Shown here one piece after another: positions 37,353 to 46,520 of a DNA stretch of 64,000 bases; the first letter of the stretch is position 1; the number at the start of each line of letters is the position of its first letter. The stretch spans positions 1,284,001 to 1,348,000 of the forward strand of contig NZ_CP087598.1 in assembly GCF_020990385.1 (NCBI RefSeq), written 5' to 3'. The position numbers and the translations under genes are program-made. The notes under the pieces are model-generated. The model made no database searches and was not told the origin of the DNA. It worked only from the letters and a program-made list of their open reading frames with translations. The DNA comes from Paracoccus sp. MA (lineage in GTDB: Bacteria; Pseudomonadota; Alphaproteobacteria; Rhodobacterales; Rhodobacteraceae).

Positions 37353-38156
37353 TCAGCCCAGCCGTTCGATCAGCGCCATGGCGGCCTGGGGATTGCGCAT
37401 CTTGTGGCCGCTGATGACATAGAGATAGACGTCGCGCGGCCCCGCCGCGGCGTTCGGCCCGGCATAGTCCAGCCCCTCGGGCAGGCCGCCCAGGGCCCAG
37501 ATGCGCGCCCGCTCGGCCCAGAGGTCCAGCGCCGCCTTGGAATAGCCCAGGGGCTCGTCTTCGGTGGTGCCCATGATGCGGGCATAGACGAAGGGCGCGG
37601 TCGGGTCGGCGATCTGCGGGAACTTGCCATCCGCCGCCACCGCCGCCGCGACGCCATGCTCGCGCAGCAGCGCCGGGAATTCGGGGCAGCGGAAACTGTC
37701 ATGGCGCACCTCGACCACATGGCGCAGCGCCCTGCCCTCGACCGAGGCGGGCAGAAGCTTCAGGAAGGCCTCGAAATCCGCCGGGTCGAATTTCTTCGTC
37801 GCCATGAACTGCCAGTTGATCGGCCCGAGCTTGTCGCCCAGCAGCATCACGCCGCCGGAAAAGAAGCGCGCGATGGTCTCGCCCGCCTCGGCCAGCACCT
37901 TGCGGTTGGTGGCATAGCGCGGCGCCTTCACGGAAAAGACGAAGTCCTCGGGCGTCTCGTCATGCCATTTGCGAAAGCTCTCGGGCTTCTGCGCCCCGTA
38001 ATAGGTGCCGTTGATCTCGATCGAGCTCAGCTGGCGGCTGGCATGTTCCAGCTCGCGCCGCTGCGGCAGGCCCTCGGGATAGAAGCTGCCGCGCCAGGGC
38101 TCATAGGTCCAGCCGCCGATGCCGATGCGGATGCGCCCCATCCCCTTCTTGTCCAT
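37353..38156 (-). CDS. DUF72 family protein (YecE-like)
   Basis: 267 residues. RIGIGGWTYEPWRGSFYPEGLPQRRELEHASRQLSSIEINGTYYG is the DUF72 N-terminal signature; KWHDETPEDFVFSVKAPRYATN and HVVEVRHDSF follow. TIM-barrel-like fold of unknown activity, probably a nucleic-acid or phosphate-related enzyme. ATG at 38156 with AGGAGG upstream. Convergent and divergent partners are unrelated, so context does not help. Confidence 0.93.
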   Translation of the reverse strand: MDKKGMGRIRIGIGGWTYEPWRGSFYPEGLPQRRELEHASRQLSSIEINGTYYGAQKPESFRKWHDETPEDFVFSVKAPRYATNRKVLAEAGETIARFFSGGVMLLGDKLGPINWQFMATKKFDPADFEAFLKLLPASVEGRALRHVVEVRHDSFRCPEFPALLREHGVAAAVAADGKFPQIADPTAPFVYARIMGTTEDEPLGYSKAALDLWAERARIWALGGLPEGLDYAGPNAAAGPRDVYLYVISGHKMRNPQAAMALIERLG

Positions 38157-38225
38157 GCCTCGCCCTCCTGTCGCTGCGACTCAGGGGATCATAGCCCAGG
38201 AGGGCCGGCACTCCGAAACCTGCTT

Positions 38226-39260
38226 TCAATCCGCGGCGCGCTTGCGGGTCAGCGAGAACTTGTAGGGCGAGACGCCGTATTGCGTCCGGAACACCTTGGA
38301 GAAATACGAGGAAGAGCCGAAGCCGCAGGCCACCGCCACCTGCATGACGCTGAGATTGGTCTCGGTCAGCAGCGAGCGGGCGTGCTGCAGCCGCACCTTG
38401 TTCAGGTATTGCAGCGGCGTGGTGTCCAGATAGCGCTGGAACAGCCGTTCCAGCTGGCGGCGCGAGATGCCCAGATGGCTGGCGCATTCGCCCAGATCCA
38501 CCTCGTCCTCGACATGGGCCTCGATATAGGCCACCGCCCGGATCAGGTGGTCGTTGCGGGTGCCCAGCCGCACCGAGAGCGAGCTCAGCTGCTCTTCCTC
38601 GCCGCGCCGGATCTGGCCCAGCAGGCACATGTTCATCACCGCCTGGCTCAGCTCGGCGCCGTAGTAATCCTCGATCAGCTTCAGCGCCAGCTCGGCCGAG
38701 GCGACGCCGCCGGCGCAGGTGACGATGCGCTCGTCGATGCAGAAGATCCGCCGCTCGGGCGCGAGGTCGGGATATTTCTCGGAGAAGTTCGGGATGTTCT
38801 CCCAATGCAGGGTAAAGCGGCGGCCGTTGAGGATGCCGGCGCGGGCCAGCGCATAGGCGCCGGTGCAAAGCCCGCCGACCGTGCCGCCATGCCGCCATTG
38901 CTTGCGGATCCAGTCGGTCAGCTCGGCGCTGCAGGCCGCATCGGGCTCGACGCCGCCGCAGACCAGCACATAATCCGCGCTCAGCGCCTCGGACAGCGGC
39001 GCGTCGGGGACCAGCGGCACCCCGTTCGAGCAGGTGATGGGCGCCCCCGTCTCGCTGTGCACGCGCCATTTGAACAGCAGCTGTTCGGTCAGCTGGTTGG
39101 CCACCCGCAACGGCTCGATGGCCGAGGTGAAGGCCAGCATGGTAAAGCGCGGCATCAGCACGAAAGAGACCGTGATCGGCGCCCGGACCGGGGCCGAAAG
39201 CTTCACATGGGCGATGCCCCGCGCGATATAGCGTTCGCTGTCGTCGGCAGATTGCGGCAC
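38226..39260 (-). CDS. GlxA-type AraC regulator (DJ-1/PfpI domain + HTH)
   Basis: 344 residues from the GTG at 39260 (GGAAAGG just upstream). N-terminal glutamine-amidotransferase-like domain with Cys132 in VGGLCTGAYALARAG, then the AraC HTH pair (DEVDLGECASHLGISRRQLERLF and LSVMQVAVACGFGSSSYFSKVFR). This family includes GbdR, CdhR and ArgR-type activators for betaine, carnitine and arginine catabolism. Creatinase lies 3.5 kb away, and betaine-type nitrogen compounds are a possible theme, but no target is adjacent. Confidence 0.92.
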   Translation of the reverse strand: MPQSADDSERYIARGIAHVKLSAPVRAPITVSFVLMPRFTMLAFTSAIEPLRVANQLTEQLLFKWRVHSETGAPITCSNGVPLVPDAPLSEALSADYVLVCGGVEPDAACSAELTDWIRKQWRHGGTVGGLCTGAYALARAGILNGRRFTLHWENIPNFSEKYPDLAPERRIFCIDERIVTCAGGVASAELALKLIEDYYGAELSQAVMNMCLLGQIRRGEEEQLSSLSVRLGTRNDHLIRAVAYIEAHVEDEVDLGECASHLGISRRQLERLFQRYLDTTPLQYLNKVRLQHARSLLTETNLSVMQVAVACGFGSSSYFSKVFRTQYGVSPYKFSLTRKRAAD

Positions 39261-39442
39261 GATACCTTTCCCGAATGCTGCGCCCGGCGGGCGGGCCCGG
39301 CGTCGGTCCCGCATTGCCACAAGGCGCGGGGCGCTGCCAAGCCCCCTGCCCGCCCGTTTCCCCGCGGCCCGGCCCGCCCGCAGCGCCCCCGGACCGGACG
39401 GATCCGGATTGGCCCCGGTCAGCCAAGGCGCGCGACTCGGTG

Positions 39443-39907
39443 CTAGAACAACCCGTGGCTGCCGCCGACCGCGCCGATCGCCGCCACCACCGACAGCGCC
39501 AGCAGGATGCGGTGCATCCGCGCCAGCCGCGCGAAATCGCGGCCCGGCTCGGACGAGTGCTGCATGCGGCGATGCAGGAACAGCGGCTCGATCAGGTAGA
39601 GCATGGCCGAAAAGACCAGCCAGACCGCCAGCATGGCATGCATCCACCAGAACCGCGCCTCGGCGAAGCGGTGCCACATGTCGCCGCGCCAGACCATCCA
39701 GAAGCCGCTGGCCCCGGCCAGCAGCACCCACAGCCGGGCCTGCGGGGCGAAGCGCCCCTCGATGCGGTGAAAGAAGCGCAGCCGCTCGGCCGCCGGGAAG
39801 GCGGCGGCGACGGCGGGGATCAGCACCGTGGTGACGAAGGCCACGCCGCCGATCCAGAACAGCACGGCGACGACATGGACGATCCGCGCCAGGGTGAAGT
39901 CGTCCAT
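39443..39907 (-). CDS. CopD-like four-TM membrane protein
   Basis: 154 residues, four TM segments (LARIVHVVAVLFWIGGVAFVTTVLIPA, RLWVLLAGASGFWMV, FWWMHAMLAVWLVFSAMLYLI, ILLALSVVAAIGAVGG) with conserved His near the start of TM1, in TM3 and before TM4 (MHRIL). The fold resembles CopD/DUF2269-type proteins and b-type cytochromes, so metal or haem binding is possible. It starts 13 bp after hmp and may be NsrR-controlled with it. Confidence 0.8.
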   Translation of the reverse strand: MDDFTLARIVHVVAVLFWIGGVAFVTTVLIPAVAAAFPAAERLRFFHRIEGRFAPQARLWVLLAGASGFWMVWRGDMWHRFAEARFWWMHAMLAVWLVFSAMLYLIEPLFLHRRMQHSSEPGRDFARLARMHRILLALSVVAAIGAVGGSHGLF

Positions 39908-39920
39908 GACGCCCCCCGCC

Positions 39921-41129
39921 TCAGGCCGCCAGCAATTCGTCGGCCGGGCCGAAGAATTCGTAATGGATCCGGTCCGAAGGCACGCCCGCCAGCGACAGCG
40001 CCGCGACCGCCGCGCGCAGGAAGGGGCGCGGGCCGCAGATATAGTAATCCGCCTCGCCGACCGGGGTGCTGGCCAGCAGCCATTCCTCGGTGATCAGCCC
40101 GGCATGGTCGTAGTCACGGCCCGCGACCTCGTCCGGCAGCGGCGTCTGGTGGAAATCGGTGACGCGGATCTGCGGCCGCCCCTCGGCCAGCGCGCGGACA
40201 TGGGCGCGCATCGCATGGGTGTCGCGGTCATGCGTGCCGTGGATGTAATGCACCGGCACCTGCGCGCCCGACTGCACCAGCGCCTCCAGCATGGCGACCA
40301 TCGGCGTCAGCCCCACGCCGCCCGACAGCAGCACCACCGGCCGCTCGGGTCGTTCGGGCAGGAAGAACTCGCCCGCGGGGGCGGCCACCTTCAGCACCGT
40401 GCCCGGCGCCTGCCGATGCAGCCAGCCCGAGGCCAGGCCCTGCGGCTCGCGCTTGACCGAGATGCGATAGCTCCGCCCGTCCGGCGCGGCCGAGATCGAA
40501 TAGTTGCGCTTGGCCGGGGCATGACCGGGGATCTCGAACCAGAAGGTCAGATACTGGCCCGGCTTGTGCGCCATCACCGGCCCGCCATCGAGCGGGCGCA
40601 GCACGAAAGAGGAGATGGTGCTGCTTTCGCGGACGATCTCGTCGATGCGGAAGTCGCGCCAGCCGTTCCAGCCGCCCTGCTGTGCCAGCTGCTCGTCATA
40701 GATTCGCCGCTCGCGCGCGATCAGGATATTGGCAAGGAACCAGTAGGCCTCGCCCCAGGCCTCCAGCACCTCGTCGGTGGCGGCCTCGCCCAGCACGGCG
40801 CGGATTGCGCCCAGCAGCGCCTCGGCGACATGCGGGTAATGTTCGGGCAGGATCTGCAGGCCGACATGTTTCTGGGCAATGCGCTCGACCGCCGGCACCA
40901 GCGCCGTCAGATTGTCGATATTGTTGGCATAGGCCAGGATCGCCCCGGTCAGCGCGCGCGGCTGCGCCTCGGATGCGCCCTGGTGCGACTGGTTGAACAG
41001 GGCGCCGATCTCGGGGTTCTGGAACATGCGTGCATACATTTCACGCACGATATCAAGACCATGCGCTTCGAGCGCGGGAACTGTGGCTTTGACCAGCGCA
41101 ATGGTCTGCGCGCTCGGTGGCTGCGGCAT
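39921..41129 (-). CDS. hmp: Flavohemoglobin, nitric oxide dioxygenase
   Basis: 402 residues. Globin domain 1-140 with distal Tyr32, CD-corner Phe45 region and proximal His88 (IAQKHVGLQILPEHYPHV). FAD domain about 155-260 (AKRNYSISAAPDGRSY) and NAD domain about 265-400 (LLSGGVGLTPMVAMLEAL, YYICGPRPFL). It oxidises NO to nitrate with NAD(P)H. Divergent from nsrR across two NsrR boxes, giving direct evidence for NO-responsive control. GGAG precedes the ATG. Confidence 0.97.
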   Translation of the reverse strand: MPQPPSAQTIALVKATVPALEAHGLDIVREMYARMFQNPEIGALFNQSHQGASEAQPRALTGAILAYANNIDNLTALVPAVERIAQKHVGLQILPEHYPHVAEALLGAIRAVLGEAATDEVLEAWGEAYWFLANILIARERRIYDEQLAQQGGWNGWRDFRIDEIVRESSTISSFVLRPLDGGPVMAHKPGQYLTFWFEIPGHAPAKRNYSISAAPDGRSYRISVKREPQGLASGWLHRQAPGTVLKVAAPAGEFFLPERPERPVVLLSGGVGLTPMVAMLEALVQSGAQVPVHYIHGTHDRDTHAMRAHVRALAEGRPQIRVTDFHQTPLPDEVAGRDYDHAGLITEEWLLASTPVGEADYYICGPRPFLRAAVAALSLAGVPSDRIHYEFFGPADELLAA

Positions 41130-41183
41130 GCGGCTTCTCCTGCAAGGTCGCGCGGCGGCGTCTGCGGCCGCGACTCAAAAAAC

Positions 41184-41200
41184 ATGTATCGTGGATACAT
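41184..41200. promoter_or_regulatory. NsrR box 1
   Basis: ATGTATCGTGGATACAT: ATGTAT-N5-ATACAT, a perfect match to the ATGYAT-N5-ATRCAT NsrR operator, 55 bp upstream of hmp and 56 bp upstream of nsrR. Confidence 0.85.
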
Positions 41201-41220
41201 CTATCCTTGCCGCCAGAAAC

Positions 41221-41237
41221 ATGCAATCAGGATACAT
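41221..41237. promoter_or_regulatory. NsrR box 2
   Basis: ATGCAATCAGGATACAT: ATGCAA-N5-ATACAT, one mismatch to the NsrR consensus, 37 bp from box 1 and 19 bp before the nsrR start. Probable autoregulatory site. Confidence 0.75.
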
Positions 41238-41255
41238 GTTTTATCGGAGTCCGCG

Positions 41256-41699
41256 ATGCGCCTGACGCGCTATACCGATTACGCCATGCGCGTGCTGCTG
41301 TATCTGGGCCGCGAGCCCGGGCGGCTTTGTTCGATCGGCGAGATCGCGCAGGCCTACGGCATCTCGCAGAACCACCTGATGAAGGTCATCAACGATCTGG
41401 TGCATGCCGGCTTCCTGACCAGCCTGCGGGGCCGCCACGGCGGCATCCGGCTGGCGCGGCCGCCGGCCGAGATCAATATCGGCGCGCTGGTGCGCCATAC
41501 CGAGGACGATTTCGACCTCGTCGGCTGCGGCCAATGCATCATCGCGCCGGCCTGCGGGCTGACCTCGGTGCTGGACGAGGCGCTGGCGGGCTTCATGGCG
41601 GTGCTGGACGGCTACAGCTTGGCCGATGTGCTGGCGCGGCGGCCGGATTTCTCGCATCTGCTGAACCCGGTGGCGCCGCGCGAGCCGGCGCGGCCCTGA
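41256..41699 (+). CDS. nsrR: NO-sensing repressor NsrR (Rrf2 family)
   Basis: 147 residues. N-terminal winged helix MRLTRYTDYAMRVLLYLG with recognition helix GISQNHLMKVINDLV, and cluster cysteines Cys91, Cys94 and Cys100 in CGQCIIAPACGLTSVL, the NsrR-type Fe-S ligation segment. The cluster reacts with NO and repression is lost. It is divergent from hmp, and both operators in the spacer fit its consensus. Confidence 0.95.
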   Translation: MRLTRYTDYAMRVLLYLGREPGRLCSIGEIAQAYGISQNHLMKVINDLVHAGFLTSLRGRHGGIRLARPPAEINIGALVRHTEDDFDLVGCGQCIIAPACGLTSVLDEALAGFMAVLDGYSLADVLARRPDFSHLLNPVAPREPARP

Positions 41700-41705
41700 C
41701 CGGGA

Positions 41706-42614
41706 TCAGGCGTCCGCGGGCCCCGCGTCGCGTTCCCGAAACGCCCAGTCCTGAAAGGCCAGGGCGTTTTCGGCCAGATCGGCGGGCTGCGGATCGCTGG
41801 CGAGCAGGTAATAGCCGAAATTCTCCAGAACGGTGACCGACGAAAGCTGCACCAGCCGGCCGCTGTCCAGGTCGTCGCGGATCATCGCCAGCGGGCAAAG
41901 CGCCACGCCCTGCCCGGCCAGGGCGGCGGCGCGCAGCAGGTTGAAATCCTCGAAGACCGGCCCGGCCTCGTCCGGTGCGATCCCGTCGCCCGCCCGCGAC
42001 AGCCAGGCCCGCCAGGCGGAGGTGTCGGTATCGTGCAGAAGGCCCGCCGCCTTGATCCCGGCCGCCGAGGGCGGCGCCTTTCCCAAGGCGGGCAGCAGCG
42101 AGGGGTTGCAGACCGGCGCGCTTTCCCCCGGCATGAAGCCCAGCACCCGCACCCCCGGCACGGCCGGCGGCCCCTCTGAAAAGACGAAGGCGAAATGCGT
42201 GCTGCGGAAGTCGATCTCCTGCCCGTGCATGGCATAGACCACCCGCAGCGCCACCTCGGGATGCGCCTGCCGAAAGCGCGAGAGCCGCGGGATCAGCCAG
42301 CAGATCGCCACCGAGGGGATGGCGGCGATCACCAGCGGCTGCGCCTGGCCGGCGCTGCGCACCCGCCTGCAGGCGGCCTCGATCTCGGCCAGCGACAGGC
42401 TGAGGGTGCGCGCCAGCTCCTGCCCGCGGGGCAGGATGCGCGGCCGCGGCCCCGAGCGGTCGAACAGCGCCACGCCCAGGAATTCCTCAAGATGGCGGAC
42501 CTGATGGCTGACCGCCGACTGGGTGACGAACAGCGCCTTCGCCGCCTCCTTGAAGCTTTTCAGCCGGGCCACCGCCTCGAAGGCGCGCAGGGCGTTCAGC
42601 GGCAGAAGCGACAT
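41706..42614 (-). CDS. LysR-type regulator, GcvA-like
   Basis: 302 residues from the ATG at 42614. HTH LNALRAFEAVARLKSFKEAA then KALFVTQSAVSHQVRHLEEFLGVALFDR, GcvA-like subgroup; the C-terminal binding domain starts near residue 90 (PLVIAAIPSVAICWLIPRL). Divergent from creatinase across a perfect LysR dyad (TTGAGATTTTCTCAA), so it is the probable activator of creatine use. Six bp separate its stop from the nsrR stop (convergent). Confidence 0.92.
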   Translation of the reverse strand: MSLLPLNALRAFEAVARLKSFKEAAKALFVTQSAVSHQVRHLEEFLGVALFDRSGPRPRILPRGQELARTLSLSLAEIEAACRRVRSAGQAQPLVIAAIPSVAICWLIPRLSRFRQAHPEVALRVVYAMHGQEIDFRSTHFAFVFSEGPPAVPGVRVLGFMPGESAPVCNPSLLPALGKAPPSAAGIKAAGLLHDTDTSAWRAWLSRAGDGIAPDEAGPVFEDFNLLRAAALAGQGVALCPLAMIRDDLDSGRLVQLSSVTVLENFGYYLLASDPQPADLAENALAFQDWAFRERDAGPADA

Positions 42615-42631
42615 GGGCGTTCCGGAACCAT

Positions 42632-42646
42632 TTGAGATTTTCTCAA
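42632..42646. promoter_or_regulatory. LysR-type operator between the regulator and creatinase
   Basis: TTGAGA-TTT-TCTCAA, a perfect dyad containing T-N11-A. A further TGAGAA half-site follows at about 42655, and a TTGACA hexamer at 42669-42674 could be the creatinase -35 box. Confidence 0.7.
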
Positions 42647-42735
42647 GTGAAGCATGAGAAACCGTCTTTTGACAAGAGCCCCTCCCGGCCCGATCCTGCC
42701 GCCATCCGAACCCCCGGAATGACGAAAGGAACCCC

Positions 42736-43962
42736 ATGCAACGCGACAGGCTTCAGAGTTTCGTCGGCAATGGCGAGAAAGCGGCCCCGACCTTCTCGGC
42801 CACCGAGATGCAGCGCCGCCAGGACGCGATCCGCGCCCATATGGCGCAGGCAGGCGTCGATGCGGCGCTGTTCACCTCGTATCACAACATCAATTATTAC
42901 GCGGATTTCCTTTATTGCCAGTTCGGTCGCCGCTACGGGCTGGTGATCGACCACGGCAAGGCGACCACCATCAGCGCCGGCATCGACGGCGGTCAGCCCT
43001 GGCGGCGCAGCTTCGGCGGCAACATCACCTATACCGACTGGCAGAAGGACAATTATTTTCATGCCCTCCGCCAGCTCGCCGGCAGCGCCAAGCGCATCGG
43101 CATCGAGTTCGACCATGTGAACATCGACCTGCTGGCCCTGCTGAAAGCCGAATTCCCCGGCGTCGCGTTCGTCGACATCGCCGCCCCCGCCATGCGGCTG
43201 CGCATGGTCAAGTCGGCCGAGGAGATCGCCCATATCACCGAGATGGCCCGCATCGCCGATCTGGGCGGCGCCGCCTGCGTCGAGGCGACCGCCGTGGGCG
43301 TGCCCGAGCACGAGGTGGCGCTGCACTCGACCGCCGCCATGGTGCGCGAGATCGCGAAAACCTGGCCCCATGCCGAACTGCTGGACAGCTGGACCTGGTT
43401 CCAGTCCGGCGTGAACACCGACGGCGCCCACAACCCCGTCACCAGCCGCAAGATCGAAGCCGGCGACATCCTGTCGCTGAACTGCTTCCCGATGGTCGCC
43501 GGCTATTACGTCGCGCTGGAGCGCACGCTGTTCGCTGAACATGCCAGCGACGCGCATATCCGGCTGTGGGAATTCAACTGCAAGGTCCACGACCGCGGCA
43601 AGGAATTGCTGGTGCCGGGCAAGAAATGCTCGGAGATCGCCGCCGAACTCAACGAGATGTATGCGGCCGAGAACCTGCTGCAATATCGCAGCTTCGGCTA
43701 TGGCCACAGCTTCGGGGTGCTCTGCCACTATTACGGCCGCGAGGCGGGGCTGGAACTGCGCGAGGATTGCGACACGGTGCTGGAGCCCGGCATGGTCGTC
43801 TCGATGGAGCCGATGATCACCATCCCCGAGGGCATGCCCGGTGCCGGCGGCTATCGCGAGCATGACATCCTGGTGATCGAGGAGGCCGGCAACCGCAACA
43901 TCACCGGCTTCCCCTATGGACCCGAGCACCTGATCGTCAAGGGCAAGGCCCAGGCCGCCTGA
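42736..43962 (+). CDS. Creatinase (creatine amidinohydrolase)
   Basis: 408 residues, pita-bread fold of the M24 family but without the metallopeptidase ligands. It hydrolyses creatine to sarcosine and urea. TSYHNINYYADFLYCQFGR, IDGGQPWRR, SWTWFQSGVNTDGAHNPVT, LNCFPMVAGYYVALERTLF and FGYGHSFGVLCHYYGREAGLELRED follow the Pseudomonas enzyme closely. Catalytic His232 and substrate-binding Glu262 fall at the same residue numbers as in the Pseudomonas enzyme. AAAGGAA precedes the ATG. Followed by an MHS transporter; no sarcosine oxidase or urease gene is in view. Confidence 0.95.
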   Translation: MQRDRLQSFVGNGEKAAPTFSATEMQRRQDAIRAHMAQAGVDAALFTSYHNINYYADFLYCQFGRRYGLVIDHGKATTISAGIDGGQPWRRSFGGNITYTDWQKDNYFHALRQLAGSAKRIGIEFDHVNIDLLALLKAEFPGVAFVDIAAPAMRLRMVKSAEEIAHITEMARIADLGGAACVEATAVGVPEHEVALHSTAAMVREIAKTWPHAELLDSWTWFQSGVNTDGAHNPVTSRKIEAGDILSLNCFPMVAGYYVALERTLFAEHASDAHIRLWEFNCKVHDRGKELLVPGKKCSEIAAELNEMYAAENLLQYRSFGYGHSFGVLCHYYGREAGLELREDCDTVLEPGMVVSMEPMITIPEGMPGAGGYREHDILVIEEAGNRNITGFPYGPEHLIVKGKAQAA

Positions 43963-43970
43963 CGCCCGCC

Positions 43971-43993
43971 GCCCGCCGGACCGCCCGGCGGGC
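43971..43993 (+). other. Hairpin after creatinase
   Basis: GCCCGCCGG / CCGGCGGGC, 9-bp stem with a 5-nt loop, 8 bp after the creatinase stop and without a T-run. Probably an mRNA-stabilising or attenuating element in the 149-bp spacer to the transporter gene. Confidence 0.5.
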
Positions 43994-44111
43994 AGGCCGA
44001 ATGCCGATCATCCCCCAGACGCCCGTCGCCGGCCCGCATCCCCCGCGGGCCGGGCCGAACGACCATTGCCGGCAGAGGAGGCCGGCAAGGACACCCAAGG
44101 GAGGGTTGCCA

Positions 44112-45446
44112 ATGTCCAATCCAATGCTCGCCTCGGCGGCCGAACTGCCGCAGGACGCGGCGCAAGGCGCCGAGGTCTCGCCCGATGTGGTGAAGAAGGT
44201 GCTGGGCGCCAGCTTCGTCGGCAATTTCGTCGAATGGTTCGACTATGCCTCATACGGCTATTTCGCCACTGTCATCGCCCATGCCTTCTTCCCCGAGATC
44301 GCGCCGACCAGCGCATTGCTGGCGACCTTCGCCGTCTTTGCCATCTCCTTCATCATCCGCCCGGTCGGCGGCATCATCTGGGGCGCGATCGGCGACCGGG
44401 TCGGCCGGCGCACCGCGCTGTCCTGGTCGATCCTGATCATGTCGGGCGCCACCACGGTCATCGCGCTGCTGCCGTCCTATCACCAGATCGGCATGCTGGC
44501 GCCGGTGCTGCTGCTGGTGGTGCGGATGGTGCAGGGCTTTTCGGCGGCGGGCGAATATGCCGGCGCGACCTCGTTCATCGCCGAATATTCGCCGACCCAT
44601 CGCCGCGGGCTCTATACCAGCATCGTGCCGGCTTCGACCGCCGCGGGGCTGCTGGCCGGCTCGCTGATGTCGGCGGGGCTGTTCGCGCTGCTCACCGAGG
44701 CGCAGATGCAAAGCTATGGCTGGCGCATTCCCTTTCTGCTGGCGCTGCCGCTGGGCTTCATTGGCCTCTATATCCGGCTGCGGCTGGAGGACACGCCGAA
44801 ATTCCGCGAGCTGGAAAAGACCCATCACGTCGAGGCCACGCCGGTGCGCGAGCTGTTTCGCAACCATCGCCGGCAGATCGCCATCGCCTTCGGCGTCACC
44901 TGCCTCAACGCCGTGGGCTTCTACCTGATCCTCAGCTACATGCCCACCTATCTCTCGACCGAGATGGGCATGGGCAAGGCCCAGGCCTTCCTGGCCACCA
45001 GCATCTCGCTGGCCAGCTATATCTTCCTGATCTTCCTGATGGGCATGCTGTCGGACCGGCTGGGGCGCAAGACGGCGCTGATCACCGCCTCGGTGCTGTT
45101 CATCGGCCTGACCGTGCCGCTGTTCAGCATGCTCGACGGCGCCAGCTTCGCCACCATCGTGCTGATCCAGATCGCCTTCGGGGCGCTTCTGACCGTCAAC
45201 GACGGCACCCTGCCCTGCTTCCTGTCCGAAATCTTCCCGACCCGGGTCCGCTATTCCGGCTTCGCCTTCAGCTTCAACGCCGCGAACGCGCTGTTCGGCG
45301 GCACCGCGCCCTTCGTCGCGACCTCGCTGATCAGCGCCACGGGCAGCAAGCTGGCCCCGGCCTGGTATCTGGTCGGCGCCGCCGGGCTGGCGCTGGTCGC
45401 CATGCTGATGGCGCGCGAGACCGCCGGCAAGCCGCTGGAGGACTGA
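44112..45446 (+). CDS. MFS transporter, metabolite:H+ symporter (MHS) family
   Basis: 444 residues, 12 TM segments. Family signatures are FVGNFVEWFDYASYGYFA in TM1, GAIGDRVGRRTAL after TM2, RMVQGFSAAGEYAGATSFIAEYSP in TM4 and SDRLGRKTALI after TM8. Close to ProP/KgtP/citrate-type symporters, which take up compatible solutes and small acids. GGGAGGG precedes the ATG. Its position after creatinase suggests uptake of creatine or a related guanidino or betaine compound (inference). Confidence 0.9.
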   Translation: MSNPMLASAAELPQDAAQGAEVSPDVVKKVLGASFVGNFVEWFDYASYGYFATVIAHAFFPEIAPTSALLATFAVFAISFIIRPVGGIIWGAIGDRVGRRTALSWSILIMSGATTVIALLPSYHQIGMLAPVLLLVVRMVQGFSAAGEYAGATSFIAEYSPTHRRGLYTSIVPASTAAGLLAGSLMSAGLFALLTEAQMQSYGWRIPFLLALPLGFIGLYIRLRLEDTPKFRELEKTHHVEATPVRELFRNHRRQIAIAFGVTCLNAVGFYLILSYMPTYLSTEMGMGKAQAFLATSISLASYIFLIFLMGMLSDRLGRKTALITASVLFIGLTVPLFSMLDGASFATIVLIQIAFGALLTVNDGTLPCFLSEIFPTRVRYSGFAFSFNAANALFGGTAPFVATSLISATGSKLAPAWYLVGAAGLALVAMLMARETAGKPLED

Positions 45447-45458
45447 CCGCCCCGCCCG

Positions 45459-45497
45459 AAGGGCCGGCCGCAGGCATGTCGCCCGCGGCCGGCCCTT
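45459..45497. terminator. Bidirectional hairpin between MFS gene and cbbR
   Basis: A perfect 13-bp inverted repeat AAGGGCCGGCCGC / GCGGCCGGCCCTT with a 13-nt loop, between convergent genes. The right arm overlaps the cbbR stop codon (TTA on this strand). Only short T-runs flank it, but the stem is strong in either direction. Confidence 0.65.
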
Positions 45498-46425
45498 ACG
45501 CGTCCACCGCCGGCAGGAAGGCCCCGTTCAGTGCCAGGACATGGTCATGCACGCGCTGCGCCGCCGGCGACAGCGCCATGTCCTCGCGCCGCAGCAGGAA
45601 CCAGCTGCGCTGGATCGGCAGCCCGACCGCCTTCAGCGCCACCAGCCGGCCCGAGCGCAGCTCTTCGGTGACGGTATGCTGCGAGATCAGCGCGATCCCC
45701 AGCCCGGCGATCACCGCCTGCTTGATGGTCTCGTTCGTGCCCATCTCGACCATGCGCCAGGGCGTGCCGTCGCCGATCCGGTCCAGGAAGCGCGTCATCA
45801 GGATGCGCGTGCCCGAGCCCGGCTCGCGCGCCAGATAGGTCTCGGCCAGCAGATCCTGCGGCAGGGCGGGATCGGCGGCGGCCAGAGGGTGATCGGGCGG
45901 CGCCACGATGATATGCGGATGCGGGCCGACAAGCTCGGCCAGCACCGCCGGGCTGCGCGGCGGCCGACCCATGATCGCCAGATCCAGCGCGCGCGAGCCC
46001 AGCCACTGGATCACCGTGTCGCGATTGCCGATGCGCAGCGTCACCTCGACCTCGGGCAGCGCCCGGCGCAGGTCGGCGACCAGCCGCGGCGCGAAATATT
46101 TCCCGGTCGAGACCACCCCCAGCGAGACGTTGCCGGTATGGCCGCTTTGCAGCGCCGCCACCCGGCGCGCGCAGGTCTCCAGCGCCACGGCGATCTGCGC
46201 CTCGGCCTCCAGCACCGCGCGCCCCTCTTCGGTGGCCAGAAAGGCGCCGTGCTCGCCCCGGATCACCATGGGGGCGCCCGTCAGGTCCTCCAGCGCGCGC
46301 AGCTGGCTGTGGACCGCCGGCGGGCTCAGCCCTAGGCTGCCCGCCGCCCCGGTCAGCGAGCCGCTGTCGATGACGGCGCGCAGCGCACGCAGCTGGCGAA
46401 GGGTGACGGCATCGAGGCGGGCCAT
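45496..46425 (-). CDS. cbbR: CbbR, LysR-type regulator of the Calvin cycle operon
   Basis: 309 residues. [23 protein letters not shown] then [24 protein letters not shown] is CbbR-like, and the effector domain begins near residue 95 ([23 protein letters not shown]). Divergent from cbbF with a 95-bp A/T-rich spacer that holds a T-N11-A dyad. CbbR proteins activate cbb operons in response to redox or metabolites such as RuBP. Confidence 0.95.
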   Translation of the reverse strand: MARLDAVTLRQLRALRAVIDSGSLTGAAGSLGLSPPAVHSQLRALEDLTGAPMVIRGEHGAFLATEEGRAVLEAEAQIAVALETCARRVAALQSGHTGNVSLGVVSTGKYFAPRLVADLRRALPEVEVTLRIGNRDTVIQWLGSRALDLAIMGRPPRSPAVLAELVGPHPHIIVAPPDHPLAAADPALPQDLLAETYLAREPGSGTRILMTRFLDRIGDGTPWRMVEMGTNETIKQAVIAGLGIALISQHTVTEELRSGRLVALKAVGLPIQRSWFLLRREDMALSPAAQRVHDHVLALNGAFLPAVDA

Positions 46426-46431
46426 TCAAAA

Positions 46432-46470
46432 ATTCCGAAAATCATTTTTGCATTATTAAATGTTCCTTAA
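46432..46470. promoter_or_regulatory. CbbR operator region
   Basis: TTAA-ATGTTCC-TTAA (46456-46470) contains T-N11-A and is dyad symmetric. A second A/T-rich dyad AAAAT-C-ATTTT lies at about 46437-46447. Both are in the cbbR-cbbF spacer. Confidence 0.65.
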
Positions 46471-46520
46471 AACGAGGACATGTCAACAAGAAGGCGGGAC
46501 GCGTGCGAGGAGAAGCGCCG

